64,000 nucleotides of DNA from Dongia_B sp035539215 (GTDB taxonomy: Bacteria; Pseudomonadota; Alphaproteobacteria; Dongiales; Dongiaceae). Position 1 is the first letter of the stretch; each line of letters opens with the position of its first letter. The position numbers and the translations under genes were made by a program. The notes beneath the pieces were generated by a model. The model had not been told where the DNA came from and did not search any database. It saw only the letters and a program-made list of their open reading frames with translations. The stretch is from the NCBI GenBank assembly GCA_035539215.1, contig DATLIX010000024.1:38148-102147 (forward strand), in the 5' to 3' direction. Positions 26,094 to 34,831 of this stretch are shown here, one piece after another.

Positions 26094-26110
26094 TTCCGCT
26101 ATGAGCGGAA
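26094..26110. promoter_or_regulatory. LysR-type dyad between regulator and exporter
   Basis: TTCCGCT-ATG-AGCGGAA, a perfect 7-bp inverted repeat with a 3-nt centre, embedded in AT-rich DNA. It lies over an in-frame ATG (26101) that could extend the transporter upstream, and therefore argues for the later start at 26221. Confidence 0.6.
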
Positions 26111-26220
26111 TATTAGCCTCATTCACCAGTGATTGCCGCAAAATTATCCTTTGGGCATCGATCACGGCACGCCTGCTGGCGGCCGGTTCCCCATCCTCCT
26201 GCAAATTGCGGAAACCAGTC

Positions 26221-27813
26221 ATGCCCCCAATTGACGCCATCACGCCAGCCGTTCCAGCCACCTCCGCCCGATCGACCAAGATCGCCATCCTCATCGCCAT
26301 CTGCTGCGCGGCGGCGGCCATGCCCCTGACCTTTACCGGTCCGGCGGTCGCCCTGCCCGCCATCGCCCGGACGCTGGCCGGCAATGCGGGGGCACTCAAC
26401 CCGGTGGCCCTCAACTGGGTTACCAATGCCTTCATGCTGACTTTCGGCAGTTGTCTGCTGGCGGCGGGATCGCTGGCCGACAGCTATGGCCGCAAGCGCG
26501 TCTTCCTCATCGGGCTCAGCGCCTTCACGCTGTTCTCGGCGGCGCTGGCCTTCGCGCCCGACATCCTCACCTTCGACATTCTGCGCGCCTTGCAGGGTGT
26601 CGGTGCCGCCACGACCTTCTCCAGCGGCATGGCGGCACTCGCCCAGGAATATGACGGCAGTGCGCGGATGCGGGCGTTCAGCTTCGTCGGCGCCAGCTTC
26701 GGCATCGGCCTCGCCTTCGGGCCGATCACCTCCGGCCTGATGATCGACATGTTCGGCTGGCCGGCGATCTTCGCCCTTGTCGTCGGCCTCGGGCTGATCT
26801 CGCTCGGTCTCGGCGGCGCCTCCATGCGCGAAAGCCGCGATCCCGCCGCCGCCGGCCTCGACTGGTCCGGCACAATCACCTTCACCCTCGCTTTGACGCT
26901 GTTCACTTTCGGCATCCTCAGCGCCCCGGACCATGGCTGGGACAATCCGCTGGTCATCGCCCTGTTGATCGGCGCGGCATTGCTGATGGCGCTTTTCTGC
27001 TTTGTCGAACGCTCGGTCGCCAGGCCGATGCTGGACCTGTCGCTGTTCCGCTATCCGCGATTCGTCGGCGTTCAGTTGCTGGCGGCGGCTCCCGCCTACG
27101 CCTTCGTCGTCCTGCTGATCCTGCTGCCGATCCGTTTCGTCGGCATCGATGGGATGAGCGAGATCGACGCCGGCCGCATGATGATCGCCCTGTCCGGCCC
27201 GCTGCTGATCCTCCCCGTCATCGCCGGATACCTGACGCGCTGGTTCACGCCGTCGACGATTTGCGGCCTTGGGCTCGCCATCTCGGCCTGCGGCCTCTTC
27301 TGGCTGAGCCATGGCACGACCGGCACGTCCCATGCCGCCCTGGTCGGGCCGATGCTGACGATCGGCATCGGCATCAGCCTGCCCTGGGGCTTGATGGATG
27401 GTCTTGCCGTCAGCGTCGTGCCGACGGAGCGCGCCGGCATGGCCGCCGGTATCTTCGCCACCACCCGCGTGGCCGGTGAAGGCGTCGCTCTTGCCATCGT
27501 CACCGTCATCCTCTCGGCTCTGACCCGCTCCTCTCTGGGCCCGGCACATATGGACAGCGCGGCCGCCGCGCAACGCCTGGCAACCGGCGATCTCGCGGGC
27601 GCGCAAGCCTTACTGCCGGACATGGCGCGCGACCTTCTTGTGCGAGGCTACACCGATGGCTTCAACACCCTGCTTTGGCTGCTGACGGCCGTGACATCGG
27701 TGACGGCGCTGGTCGTTCTGCTGTTCCTGCGGCGCGGCGCGGCCCTTGAAACGGCGGATGACGGAACACCAAGCGAAGATACCGAACAATGTCTCAGCGC
27801 ATCGAATGCCTGA
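26221..27813 (+). CDS. MFS transporter, DHA2-type drug exporter
   Basis: 530 residues with about 14 membrane segments. Early markers include the D-x-x-G-R-K-R loop (SLADSYGRKRVFLIG) between helices 2 and 3. The length and helix count point to the DHA2 family (EmrB/QacA-like), exporting amphipathic compounds by proton antiport. ATG 26221 is preferred; the longer frame to 26101 runs through the operator-like dyad. The neighbouring LysR gene is its likely regulator. Confidence 0.88.
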   Translation: MPPIDAITPAVPATSARSTKIAILIAICCAAAAMPLTFTGPAVALPAIARTLAGNAGALNPVALNWVTNAFMLTFGSCLLAAGSLADSYGRKRVFLIGLSAFTLFSAALAFAPDILTFDILRALQGVGAATTFSSGMAALAQEYDGSARMRAFSFVGASFGIGLAFGPITSGLMIDMFGWPAIFALVVGLGLISLGLGGASMRESRDPAAAGLDWSGTITFTLALTLFTFGILSAPDHGWDNPLVIALLIGAALLMALFCFVERSVARPMLDLSLFRYPRFVGVQLLAAAPAYAFVVLLILLPIRFVGIDGMSEIDAGRMMIALSGPLLILPVIAGYLTRWFTPSTICGLGLAISACGLFWLSHGTTGTSHAALVGPMLTIGIGISLPWGLMDGLAVSVVPTERAGMAAGIFATTRVAGEGVALAIVTVILSALTRSSLGPAHMDSAAAAQRLATGDLAGAQALLPDMARDLLVRGYTDGFNTLLWLLTAVTSVTALVVLLFLRRGAALETADDGTPSEDTEQCLSASNA

Positions 27814-27858
27814 GAGTAACGCCGGCAATCGCTGTCCAACAGATCGGGGACAAACCCC

Positions 27859-28785
27859 TTATCCTCGTCGCCTGACCCGCGCCTCGTTGTTGGCGATCCA
27901 GTCGGTGAGGAAATCGAGGAAGGCGCGGATACGGGCGGCCATGTAGTCGTGGCTGACGAAAAGCGCGTGGAAAGGCACGGTGTCGCCGGCGCTGAATTTC
28001 TCCAGCACGGGCACGAGATGACCGGCGGCGATATCGGTCTCGACATCGAAGCGGGCGAGGCGCACGAGGCCGACCCCGCGCAAGGCCATCTGCCGCATGG
28101 TGAGCCCGTTGTTGACCATGAGATTGCCGCCGACCGGCTTCATGAAAGCCTTGCCCGATTTCGGATCGCGGAACGGCCAGTCCGTCTGGGTGCTGCGGAA
28201 ATTGAAGATCAGGCAGTTGTGCCGATCGAGATCCGCCGGCGTCTTCGGTATCCCGCGATGTTTCAGGTAATCTGGCGCGCCGACGATCACGCGCGGGCTT
28301 TCCATCACCTTGCGGGCGGTCAGGCTGGAATCCCGCAAGGGTCCGGTGCGGATAGCGATATCGGCGCGCTCTTCGATGAGATCGATGATGCTATCGGAAA
28401 GCGACAGATCGAGCTGCACTTCCGGATAGAGCTTGAGGAAATCCGGCACCAGCGGCACCACGCAGCGCACGCCGAAACCGACCGAGACATTGAGCCGCAA
28501 CAGCCCGCGCGGGGCCGCGGCGGCACCGCCCGCCACCACCCGCTCGGTATCCTCGATCTCGGCGAGGATGCGGCGCGCCCGCTGGAGATAGGCGTCGCCC
28601 TCCGGCGTCAGCTGCAGCGCCCGGGTCGAGCGCACCAGCAGGCGCGTGCCGAGCCGTTCTTCCAGGCGGGTGACGAGCTTGCTCACCGCCGAGGGTGACA
28701 GGCCGAGACGCCGCCCGGCGGCCGAGAAATTACCGAGATCGACCGCCGCCGCGAACACCTCCATCTCTCCCGCCCGGTTATCCAT
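27859..28785 (-). CDS. LysR-family transcriptional regulator
   Basis: 308 residues; helix-turn-helix at about residues 10-60 with FSAAGRRLGLSPSAVSKLVT, effector domain from about residue 90 (GLLRLNVSVGFG). Divergent from the MFS gene at 29049 with an inverted repeat in the 263-bp gap, so control of that transporter is likely. It reads convergently to the DHA2 exporter gene, separated by 45 bp. Confidence 0.92.
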   Translation of the reverse strand: MDNRAGEMEVFAAAVDLGNFSAAGRRLGLSPSAVSKLVTRLEERLGTRLLVRSTRALQLTPEGDAYLQRARRILAEIEDTERVVAGGAAAAPRGLLRLNVSVGFGVRCVVPLVPDFLKLYPEVQLDLSLSDSIIDLIEERADIAIRTGPLRDSSLTARKVMESPRVIVGAPDYLKHRGIPKTPADLDRHNCLIFNFRSTQTDWPFRDPKSGKAFMKPVGGNLMVNNGLTMRQMALRGVGLVRLARFDVETDIAAGHLVPVLEKFSAGDTVPFHALFVSHDYMAARIRAFLDFLTDWIANNEARVRRRG

Positions 28786-28877
28786 GATCCCACCTTCCGC
28801 CCGTGCATTGTCCGATCGGCCAGCCGCCTGTTCCCGGCCGGCCGCCTATCTACCGCCCCCGCGCCAGCCCGACTGAT

Positions 28878-28896
28878 CTATGACTTCAATTCATAG
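28878..28896. promoter_or_regulatory. LysR-type operator upstream of MFS gene
   Basis: CTATGA-N7-TCATAG, a 6-bp perfect inverted repeat with LysR-like spacing, in the AT-rich part of the divergent promoter. Confidence 0.55.
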
Positions 28897-29048
28897 GCAT
28901 TCTTCCATTATCCCGCCTTATCGCACAAGCCTCACGGGCACATATTCCGCTACGGAAGAAGCGGTTTCGCTTTTCCGCTCAGTTGCAACCGCGACGCCCG
29001 GCTAACCGGCGCCGCCACGAACGGTGCCCGGCCTGACGGGCGGGATGG

Positions 29049-30239
29049 ATGATCATGCCCCTGGCTCTCTTTGCCCTGACCATCGCGGCCTATGCGATCG
29101 GCACCACGGAATTCGTCATCGTCGGCCTGCTGCCGACGGTGGCTTCGGACCTTCACATCACTTTGCCGCTGGCCGGCCTCATTGTCAGCGTCTACGCCCT
29201 CGGCGTCACTTTCGGCGCGCCGGTCATCACCGCTTTGACCGGGCATCTCGGCCGCAAGAAGCTGCTGCTGGGGCTGATGGGACTGTTCATCATCGGCCAT
29301 GCGGTCTCGGCACTCAGCACCGGCTATGAGATGCTGCTGGTGGCGCGGGTCATTTCCGCCTTCGCCCATGGCGTCTTCTTCTCGGTCGGGTCGACCATCG
29401 CCGCCGACCTGGTGCCGGAGAACCGCCGCGCCTCCGCCATTGCCATGATGTTCATGGGCTTGACCGTCGCCATCGTGACCGGGGTGCCGCTCGGCACTTT
29501 CATCGGCCAGCATTTCGGCTGGCGCATGACCTTCTGGGCGGTGACGGCCCTCGGTGCGATCGCCTTCACCGCCATCGCCACCCTGCTGCCGGCGAATCTC
29601 AGCAAAGCGGCACCCGCCAGCCTGCTTGACCAGGTACGCGTGCTCGGCAGCGGCCGGCTGCTGCTGGTCTTTGCCATGACGGCGCTGGGCTATGGCGGCA
29701 CCTTCGTCACCTTCACCTATCTTGCCGTCATCCTGGAACAGATCACCGGCTTTGCCGCCAGCCATGTCAGCCTGATCCTGGTGCTCTATGGCATCGCCAT
29801 CGCCATCGGCAATATCGCCGGCGGCCGCTTCGCCGACCACAACCCGGTGAGGGCTCTGATCGGGCTCTTTGCCCTGCAGGCGGCGGTACTGGCGGTGTTC
29901 AGCTTCACCGCGGTGGCGCCGGTCTGGACGCTGGCGACCCTGGCGGCGATGGGCTTCCTCTCTTTCGCCAATGTGCCCGGCCTGCAGCTCTATGTGGTGC
30001 AGCTCGCCAAGCAGTATCGGCCCGGCGGCGTCGACGTCGCATCGGCCCTCAACATCGCCGCCTTCAATCTGGGCATCGCGCTGGGCGCCTGGATCGGCGG
30101 ATTGGTGGTCGCCTCGCCGCTCGGCCTTGGCGCAACACCCTGGGTCGGAGCGATCCTGGTGGCGGCGGCCCTGCTGCTGACGATCTGGAGCGGCGTGCTG
30201 GATCGCCGCCGGCCCGCGGCAGTGCTGCAGACGGCGTAG
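29049..30239 (+). CDS. MFS transporter, DHA1 family (AraJ/YdeA-like)
   Basis: 396 residues with about 12 membrane segments. The N-terminus LALFALTIAAYAIGTTEFVI is the DHA1 hallmark, and LGRKKLLLGLMGLF is the loop 2-3 motif. Family members export sugars, chloramphenicol or purine-like compounds; the substrate here is not predictable. ATG 29049 or 29055 could start it. The divergent LysR regulator and its site support control of an efflux function. Confidence 0.88.
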   Translation: MIMPLALFALTIAAYAIGTTEFVIVGLLPTVASDLHITLPLAGLIVSVYALGVTFGAPVITALTGHLGRKKLLLGLMGLFIIGHAVSALSTGYEMLLVARVISAFAHGVFFSVGSTIAADLVPENRRASAIAMMFMGLTVAIVTGVPLGTFIGQHFGWRMTFWAVTALGAIAFTAIATLLPANLSKAAPASLLDQVRVLGSGRLLLVFAMTALGYGGTFVTFTYLAVILEQITGFAASHVSLILVLYGIAIAIGNIAGGRFADHNPVRALIGLFALQAAVLAVFSFTAVAPVWTLATLAAMGFLSFANVPGLQLYVVQLAKQYRPGGVDVASALNIAAFNLGIALGAWIGGLVVASPLGLGATPWVGAILVAAALLLTIWSGVLDRRRPAAVLQTA

Positions 30240-30272
30240 GAGAGCAAGAGCAGCAACAAGGCCTCCTCGCCT

Positions 30273-30361
30273 TTGTCATCCCTCGGCTCGACCCGAGGCC
30301 CCCGCCGGCAACAGCAGCCGCATCAACCATGGACTCTTGGGGCAAGCCCGAGGGTGACAAG
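30273..30361. repeat. Long imperfect palindromic repeat (REP-like)
   Basis: Arms of the form GTCATCCCTCGGCTCG and CAAGCCCGAGGGTGAC flank a central half (CCATGGACTCTTGGG). Such elements are dispersed between genes in many Rhodospirillales-type genomes. It sits between the transporter and the convergent VOC gene. Confidence 0.6.
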
Positions 30362-30385
30362 AGAGAGGGGACCGTCGCGCGGCCG

Positions 30386-30766
30386 TCATACCTCCAGCGC
30401 AAAGACCCGCAGCCGATGACCGTCGGGATCGAGGACGACGAAGGTATAGCCGAAATCGAGCGCCGTCGGCTTCTGGATGACACGCAGATCCTTGCCGCTC
30501 CAATCGGCGTAAAGCGCATCGACCTCGGCGCGGCTGTCCAGCGTGAAGCCGACCTCGGCGCCACCGCCGAGCGGTGCGCCGCCAGGCAACGGGGCAGGCT
30601 CCGCCGTATGGCGCGACCACAGGCCGAGCTTCAGCCCGGAGGGCAGGACGAAGAGCACGAAGGTCGGCCCCGCCTCCAGCGGCTGCACCCCGAGGAGACC
30701 GGCGTAGAAATGCCCGCTGGCCCTCGGATTGTCGACGTAGAGAAGGATGTATTTGGCATTCGGCAT
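30386..30766 (-). CDS. VOC-superfamily protein
   Basis: 126 residues. N-terminal strand and helix ILLYVDNPRASGHFYAGLLG, then strands with FVLFVLPSG and a C-terminal VLDPDGHRLRVFAL ending the fold; a Glu ligand is not obvious, so it may be a resistance- or binding-type member. ATG 30766 is preceded by GGGAG. The start region of the longer frame (to 30886) shows no homology. Confidence 0.85.
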   Translation of the reverse strand: MPNAKYILLYVDNPRASGHFYAGLLGVQPLEAGPTFVLFVLPSGLKLGLWSRHTAEPAPLPGGAPLGGGAEVGFTLDSRAEVDALYADWSGKDLRVIQKPTALDFGYTFVVLDPDGHRLRVFALEV

Positions 30767-30951
30767 AAGAGCTCTCCCTGGTGATCCGCCGTGGTTGCTG
30801 TGCGGCAAATCTAGGGGAGGCCTGTGCCAGATTCTGTCAGCAGCGATCGCTACAGCCCGCAACCGGGGCCACCCTGCATATTGCAAGGCTCCGGAGCCGC
30901 GCCACGCCCGAAACAGCGCGACGTCGACCGTTCGATAACGGGTTATCTGGC

Positions 30952-31383
30952 TTAAAGGTCAAGGCGGTCCGCATGCCCCGGCCGGCGCTCGGCAAAACTC
31001 CTGAGCGCCTCTACGACCTTCTCGATGTCGTAGGGCTTGGCAAAATAAAGGCTGCCTTCCGGCAGCTTGTGGCGGTGGGGAATGACTTTCCCCGAAGTGA
31101 TCAGCAGATCGATCCAGGGCCAGCGTCGGCGGACAATCTCCGCCAGGGAAATGCCATCCATCGAGCCGCGCAAATGGATATCGGTGAAGACCACCCCGAT
31201 ATCCGTGCGGGTTTCCAGCAGGGCCATGGCTTCATGCGCGTCATTGGCCTCGATGAAGGCAAGACCGGCGGCCTCCGCCACATCGCCCGCCAGGGAACGA
31301 AGAGCCGGTTCGTCTTCGACAATCAGGACAGTGGCGGGAGCCGGAATTTGGTTGGCGGGGGTTAAGGAAGGTGGCTGCTGCAT
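30952..31383 (-). CDS. Response-regulator receiver protein
   Basis: 143 residues, receiver only: acidic pair in VEDEP, phospho-acceptor Asp in FTDIHLRGSMDG (about residue 67), Lys in FAKPYD. It is divergent from the GAF-PAS kinase and is its plausible partner. A Pro-rich extension of about 16 residues precedes the domain. Confidence 0.9.
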   Translation of the reverse strand: MQQPPSLTPANQIPAPATVLIVEDEPALRSLAGDVAEAAGLAFIEANDAHEAMALLETRTDIGVVFTDIHLRGSMDGISLAEIVRRRWPWIDLLITSGKVIPHRHKLPEGSLYFAKPYDIEKVVEALRSFAERRPGHADRLDL

Positions 31384-31750
31384 CTCGGTGATTTTACTAA
31401 ATCACACACATATTTTTGCTTTTAGGAAGCGGTCACACCGCCGCCTCACCCTTAAGGAACGACAAGGTCATTTGTTCCCACCGACATTTGCGATTTTCAT
31501 CTTTGTAAAGGGCGGCTCTCGCGCCGATCCTATCCGACCGATTCGGCCTCAGGGGGCTGGCCAGAGAGGGTTGACCCTCCCTGCTATCGGCAGCGAAACC
31601 GCGGAACTGCTAACAACTTTCGCACTATCTTCGGTCGGGCTTTTATTATTAACTCGCAAAAGAAACCGGCAGGGAACCGGCGCGCCCGTCCGGAATAGAT
31701 AACCATCAGCCGGCCTCGGATGGATTGCAGACCCTCATCGCTCTGCAGAA
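31384..31750. other. Divergent promoter region of the two-component pair
   Basis: 367 bp without a gene, moderately AT-rich near 31395-31450. An inverted repeat GGAAC-N13-GTTCC occurs at 31456-31478. I searched by eye for the EcfG-type -35/-10 (GGAAC / GTT) but found no convincing spacing. Confidence 0.4.
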
Positions 31751-33418
31751 TTGCGGGTGGAACAGGTGGCTAGATCACACTCGGACGCCCATGTCGAAAA
31801 GGTAAGTGACGTGGAGACGGTCGAGTTGCGCCAAGCAAGCAAAGTGTCCGAAGACGCAGCGACCCTCTTTGCGCTGCGCCTGCAGACCCGTCGCCTGCAG
31901 ATGCTCAATCATATCGCCAAGGCCATCGCGTCCGATCTCGATCTCGAGCGTGTCGTGCAGACCGTGACCGATGCGGCGACAGAGATTGCCGGAGCTAAAT
32001 TCGGCGCCTTCTTCTACAATGTCACCAACGCCGCCGGTGAGAGCTATGTGCTCTACAGCTTATCCGGGGCGTCGCGCGAATCGTTCGAGAAGATGGGCCT
32101 GCCACGTAACACGGCGGTCTTCGCGCCAACCTTCTCCGGCACGGCCACCATCCGATCCGACGACATTCGCGCCGATCCGCGCTATGGCCAGAACGCACCG
32201 CATTTCGGCATGCCGGCAGGGCATCTGCCGGTGGTCAGCTATCTCGCTGTTCCGGTCGTTTCCCGGTCGGGCGAGGTCTTGGGCGGTCTGTTCTTCGGCC
32301 ATGACGAGGCCGGCGTGTTTACGCCGGAAAGCCAGGAACTGGTCGAATCGATCGCCTCCCATGCCGCCACCGCCATTGACAATGCCCGCCTCATCAAAGC
32401 CGCCAGGGAAGATATCGTGACCCACCAGCGGGCGCAGGAATCCGCCTCCTGGCTGGCGGCCATCGTCGAATCGTCGGACGATGCCATCCTCAGCAAGGAT
32501 TTGAACGGCGTCATCACCAGCTGGAACAACGGTGCGGAACGGCTGTTCGGCTATATCCGCGACGAGGTGATCGGCAAGCCGGTCTCGATCCTCATTCCCG
32601 AAGACCGGCAGGATGAAGAACCGCGCATCCTTGAGCGCATCCGCCGCGGTGAGCGCATCGAACATTACGAAACCATCCGCCGACACAAGGACGGCAGCTT
32701 GATCGACATCTCGCTTTCCGTCTCGCCGGTGCGCAATGCCGAGGGCGCCATCATCGGCGCCTCCAAGATCGCCCGCGACATCACTGGCCGCAAACGCGCC
32801 GAAGAGCAACGATCGCTTTTGATGCGGGAGATGAACCATCGCATCAAGAATCTCTTCACTCTGGCCACGGGTGTCGTCACCTTGAGCGCCCGCACAGCCG
32901 AGACACCGGCAGCTCTTGCTGCGGCCATCCGCGAAAGGCTGATGGCGCTCGCCCGTACCCATGATCTCATCCTGCCGCAACTCGCCGCCGCCGATGCCGG
33001 GGTCGCCGCGGCAACGACTTTGACGGCCCTTCTCAAATCCATCCTTCTGCCATACCAGGATAAGGCAACCGAGCGGATGCGGATCAGCGGTGGCGACGAC
33101 ATCATTGTCGGGGCGCGTTCGCTGGCGAACCTCGCCTTGCTGCTGCATGAGTTCGCCACCAATGCCGCGAAATATGGCGCGCTTTCCGTCGCCGAGGGTC
33201 AGATCACCATCGAGATCGATCGCAGGGGCGACGAGGTCGAACTGATCTGGACGGAGCGCAACGGGCCCGCCATTGCCGCCGCGCCGGAGACGCTGGGCTT
33301 CGGCAGCCGCCTCGAACGCGGCGTGCAGAGCCAGTTGGGCGCCCGCATCGAACGGGACTGGCAAGCAGATGGCCTCGTCATCCGCTTCACCGCCCCCTAT
33401 GTGGCCCTGGCCAGCTGA
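31751..33418 (+). CDS. GAF-PAS sensor histidine kinase, HWE-like
   Basis: About 555 residues, cytosolic (no membrane segment). A GAF domain (about residues 45-205) with LPVVSYLAVPVVSRSGEVLG is followed by a PAS domain (about 225-345, WNNGAERLFGY) and a HWE/HisKA_2-type kinase: EMNHRIKNLF holds the phospho-accepting His, and LLHEFATNAAKYGALS is the N-box. HWE kinases are common in Rhizobiales/Rhodospirillales and include blue-light and stress sensors; no LOV cysteine is visible. The start is uncertain (TTG 31751, GTG 31757 or GTG 31766). Confidence 0.85.
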   Translation: MRVEQVARSHSDAHVEKVSDVETVELRQASKVSEDAATLFALRLQTRRLQMLNHIAKAIASDLDLERVVQTVTDAATEIAGAKFGAFFYNVTNAAGESYVLYSLSGASRESFEKMGLPRNTAVFAPTFSGTATIRSDDIRADPRYGQNAPHFGMPAGHLPVVSYLAVPVVSRSGEVLGGLFFGHDEAGVFTPESQELVESIASHAATAIDNARLIKAAREDIVTHQRAQESASWLAAIVESSDDAILSKDLNGVITSWNNGAERLFGYIRDEVIGKPVSILIPEDRQDEEPRILERIRRGERIEHYETIRRHKDGSLIDISLSVSPVRNAEGAIIGASKIARDITGRKRAEEQRSLLMREMNHRIKNLFTLATGVVTLSARTAETPAALAAAIRERLMALARTHDLILPQLAAADAGVAAATTLTALLKSILLPYQDKATERMRISGGDDIIVGARSLANLALLLHEFATNAAKYGALSVAEGQITIEIDRRGDEVELIWTERNGPAIAAAPETLGFGSRLERGVQSQLGARIERDWQADGLVIRFTAPYVALAS

Positions 33419-33543
33419 GGGCCGCGATGCGGCTTGGCCGCCCGGCGTTTCATGGGCTTCCATACCGGCCGGGCATCCGCCTCGATCAGCTGGTGAAGCT
33501 CGCCAATACGCTTTGAACCAATCGTCATTCGCCTGCGGGGAGC

Positions 33544-34029
33544 ATGATCATGTTCACGGACCAAAAAATCCTGCCCTTCCTCTGGTTCGACAAAAATGCC
33601 GAAGAAGCGGTCAAGCACTATCTCGCCATTTTCAAGGACGGGCGCATCCTCGATACCTTGCGGTGGGGTGAGGCGAATCCCGATCTCGCCGGCAGCGTCC
33701 TCACCCAGACGTTCGAGATCCAGGGACAGCGCTTTGTCGCACTCAATGGCGGGCCGCAATTCAAATTCACCGAAGCGGTCTCGTTCCTGGTCGCCTGCGA
33801 GGACCAGGCCGAGATCGATTACTATTGGGAGAAGCTGGGTGCCGGCGGCGAATACGGCCCTTGCGGCTGGCTCAAGGACAAATTCGGCCTGTCCTGGCAG
33901 GTGGCGCCCAATGCCCTGCATGATATGCTGCAGGATAAGGATCCGGCCAAGGCAGCCCGCGCCATACGGGCGATGATGCAGATGTCGAAGATCGATCTCG
34001 CCATGATCGAGGCGGCCTATAACGGGTGA
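33544..34029 (+). CDS. PhnB-like VOC protein
   Basis: 161 residues. It begins KILPFLWFDKNAEEAVKHYL and contains FVALNGGPQFKFTEAVSFLV, typical of the PhnB / 3-demethylubiquinone-methyltransferase-like (DUF) VOC subgroup, which has no proven catalytic role. GGGGAG precedes the ATG. It is a single gene, convergent with the XRE-cupin regulator; 17 bp separates their ends. Confidence 0.85.
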   Translation: MIMFTDQKILPFLWFDKNAEEAVKHYLAIFKDGRILDTLRWGEANPDLAGSVLTQTFEIQGQRFVALNGGPQFKFTEAVSFLVACEDQAEIDYYWEKLGAGGEYGPCGWLKDKFGLSWQVAPNALHDMLQDKDPAKAARAIRAMMQMSKIDLAMIEAAYNG

Positions 34030-34046
34030 ACGGTGTCGCCCGCGCC

Positions 34047-34685
34047 TCAACGCGACGGCGGCATCATCATGAACAAGGCCTGGGCCGGCTTGCTTGACGA
34101 TGTATTACGGAAGGTATGCGGGCGGCGCGGGTCGAAAGTCATGGCATCGCCGCTGCCCAGTTCCGTCTCCTCGCCTTCGATAACGATGGTGACGCGGCCG
34201 GACAGCACGAAGACGAATTCCTCCTCGCAACGCAGGGTGTAGAGTCCCGCTCCGCCGCCACCGCCCGGCGCGATCTCCGAGAGGATGGCCTGGCCCTTGG
34301 CGGCGCTGCTGGGGCTGAGCAGATAGTCCTGGATGCCGCTGCCGCCGAACTTGATCGGCACCCGCTCGTCCTTGCGGATGACCGAGGAGCCGACCGAGGA
34401 GAACAGGCTGCCGATCGGCAGATTGAGCACGTCGCAAAGCCGGATCAGCGAGGCGACCGAGGGCGAGGCCTTATCGCGCTCCACATCGCTCAGGAAGCCC
34501 TTGGTGATCTCGGCCGCCACGGCGACAAATTCCAGCGTCAGCTCCAGCGATTGGCGGCGCGCCCGCAACAGGGCGCCGATCGCCGGCCCGCTCTTCGCCG
34601 CCGCGTCCTTGGTGGCGCGTTTCCTGGTAATGCTTTTCGGGGTGATGTTTTTGAGGGTGAGATTCTTCTTTTCCTGCGCCGGCAT
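34047..34685 (-). CDS. XRE-family regulator with cupin domain
   Basis: 212 residues. A basic N-terminal tail leads into an XRE helix-turn-helix (LTLEFVAVAAEITKGFLSDV) and a C-terminal cupin with LYTLRCEEEFVFVLSGRV and GDAMTFDPRRPHTF. This is the PuuR-like layout used for polyamine and amino-acid catabolism. It is divergent from the ureohydrolase gene, which it probably controls. The basic Lys-rich tail is longer than in PuuR. Confidence 0.88.
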   Translation of the reverse strand: MPAQEKKNLTLKNITPKSITRKRATKDAAAKSGPAIGALLRARRQSLELTLEFVAVAAEITKGFLSDVERDKASPSVASLIRLCDVLNLPIGSLFSSVGSSVIRKDERVPIKFGGSGIQDYLLSPSSAAKGQAILSEIAPGGGGGAGLYTLRCEEEFVFVLSGRVTIVIEGEETELGSGDAMTFDPRRPHTFRNTSSSKPAQALFMMMPPSR

Positions 34686-34763
34686 CTTGCCCCCTCATCC
34701 GTTCTGCAATTGTCCGTTCCGCAACCGGTATACCCCTTCATCGCATGTACCTTATAAACGAAC

Positions 34764-34783
34764 TTTGTTGACTGACAACGAAA
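34764..34783. promoter_or_regulatory. Possible XRE-cupin operator
   Basis: Around GTTG-actga-CAAC (34767-34779), with flanking TTT and AAA, a partial dyad lies in the 146-bp divergent interval between the XRE-cupin and ureohydrolase genes. It is weak; no second copy was found. Confidence 0.35.
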
Positions 34784-34831
34784 TATCGCCACAGTAGCCG
34801 CGACACGCAAAACCATCCGAGGGAGACGGAC

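Noticed and set aside
26119..27606. Minus-strand frame of 495 residues
   Set aside because: Antisense to the DHA2 transporter; composition rich in Glu, Arg and Gln from reversed codons.
31384..31750. EcfG general-stress promoter before the HWE kinase
   Set aside because: GGAAC elements exist, but no matching -10 GTT at the required spacing.
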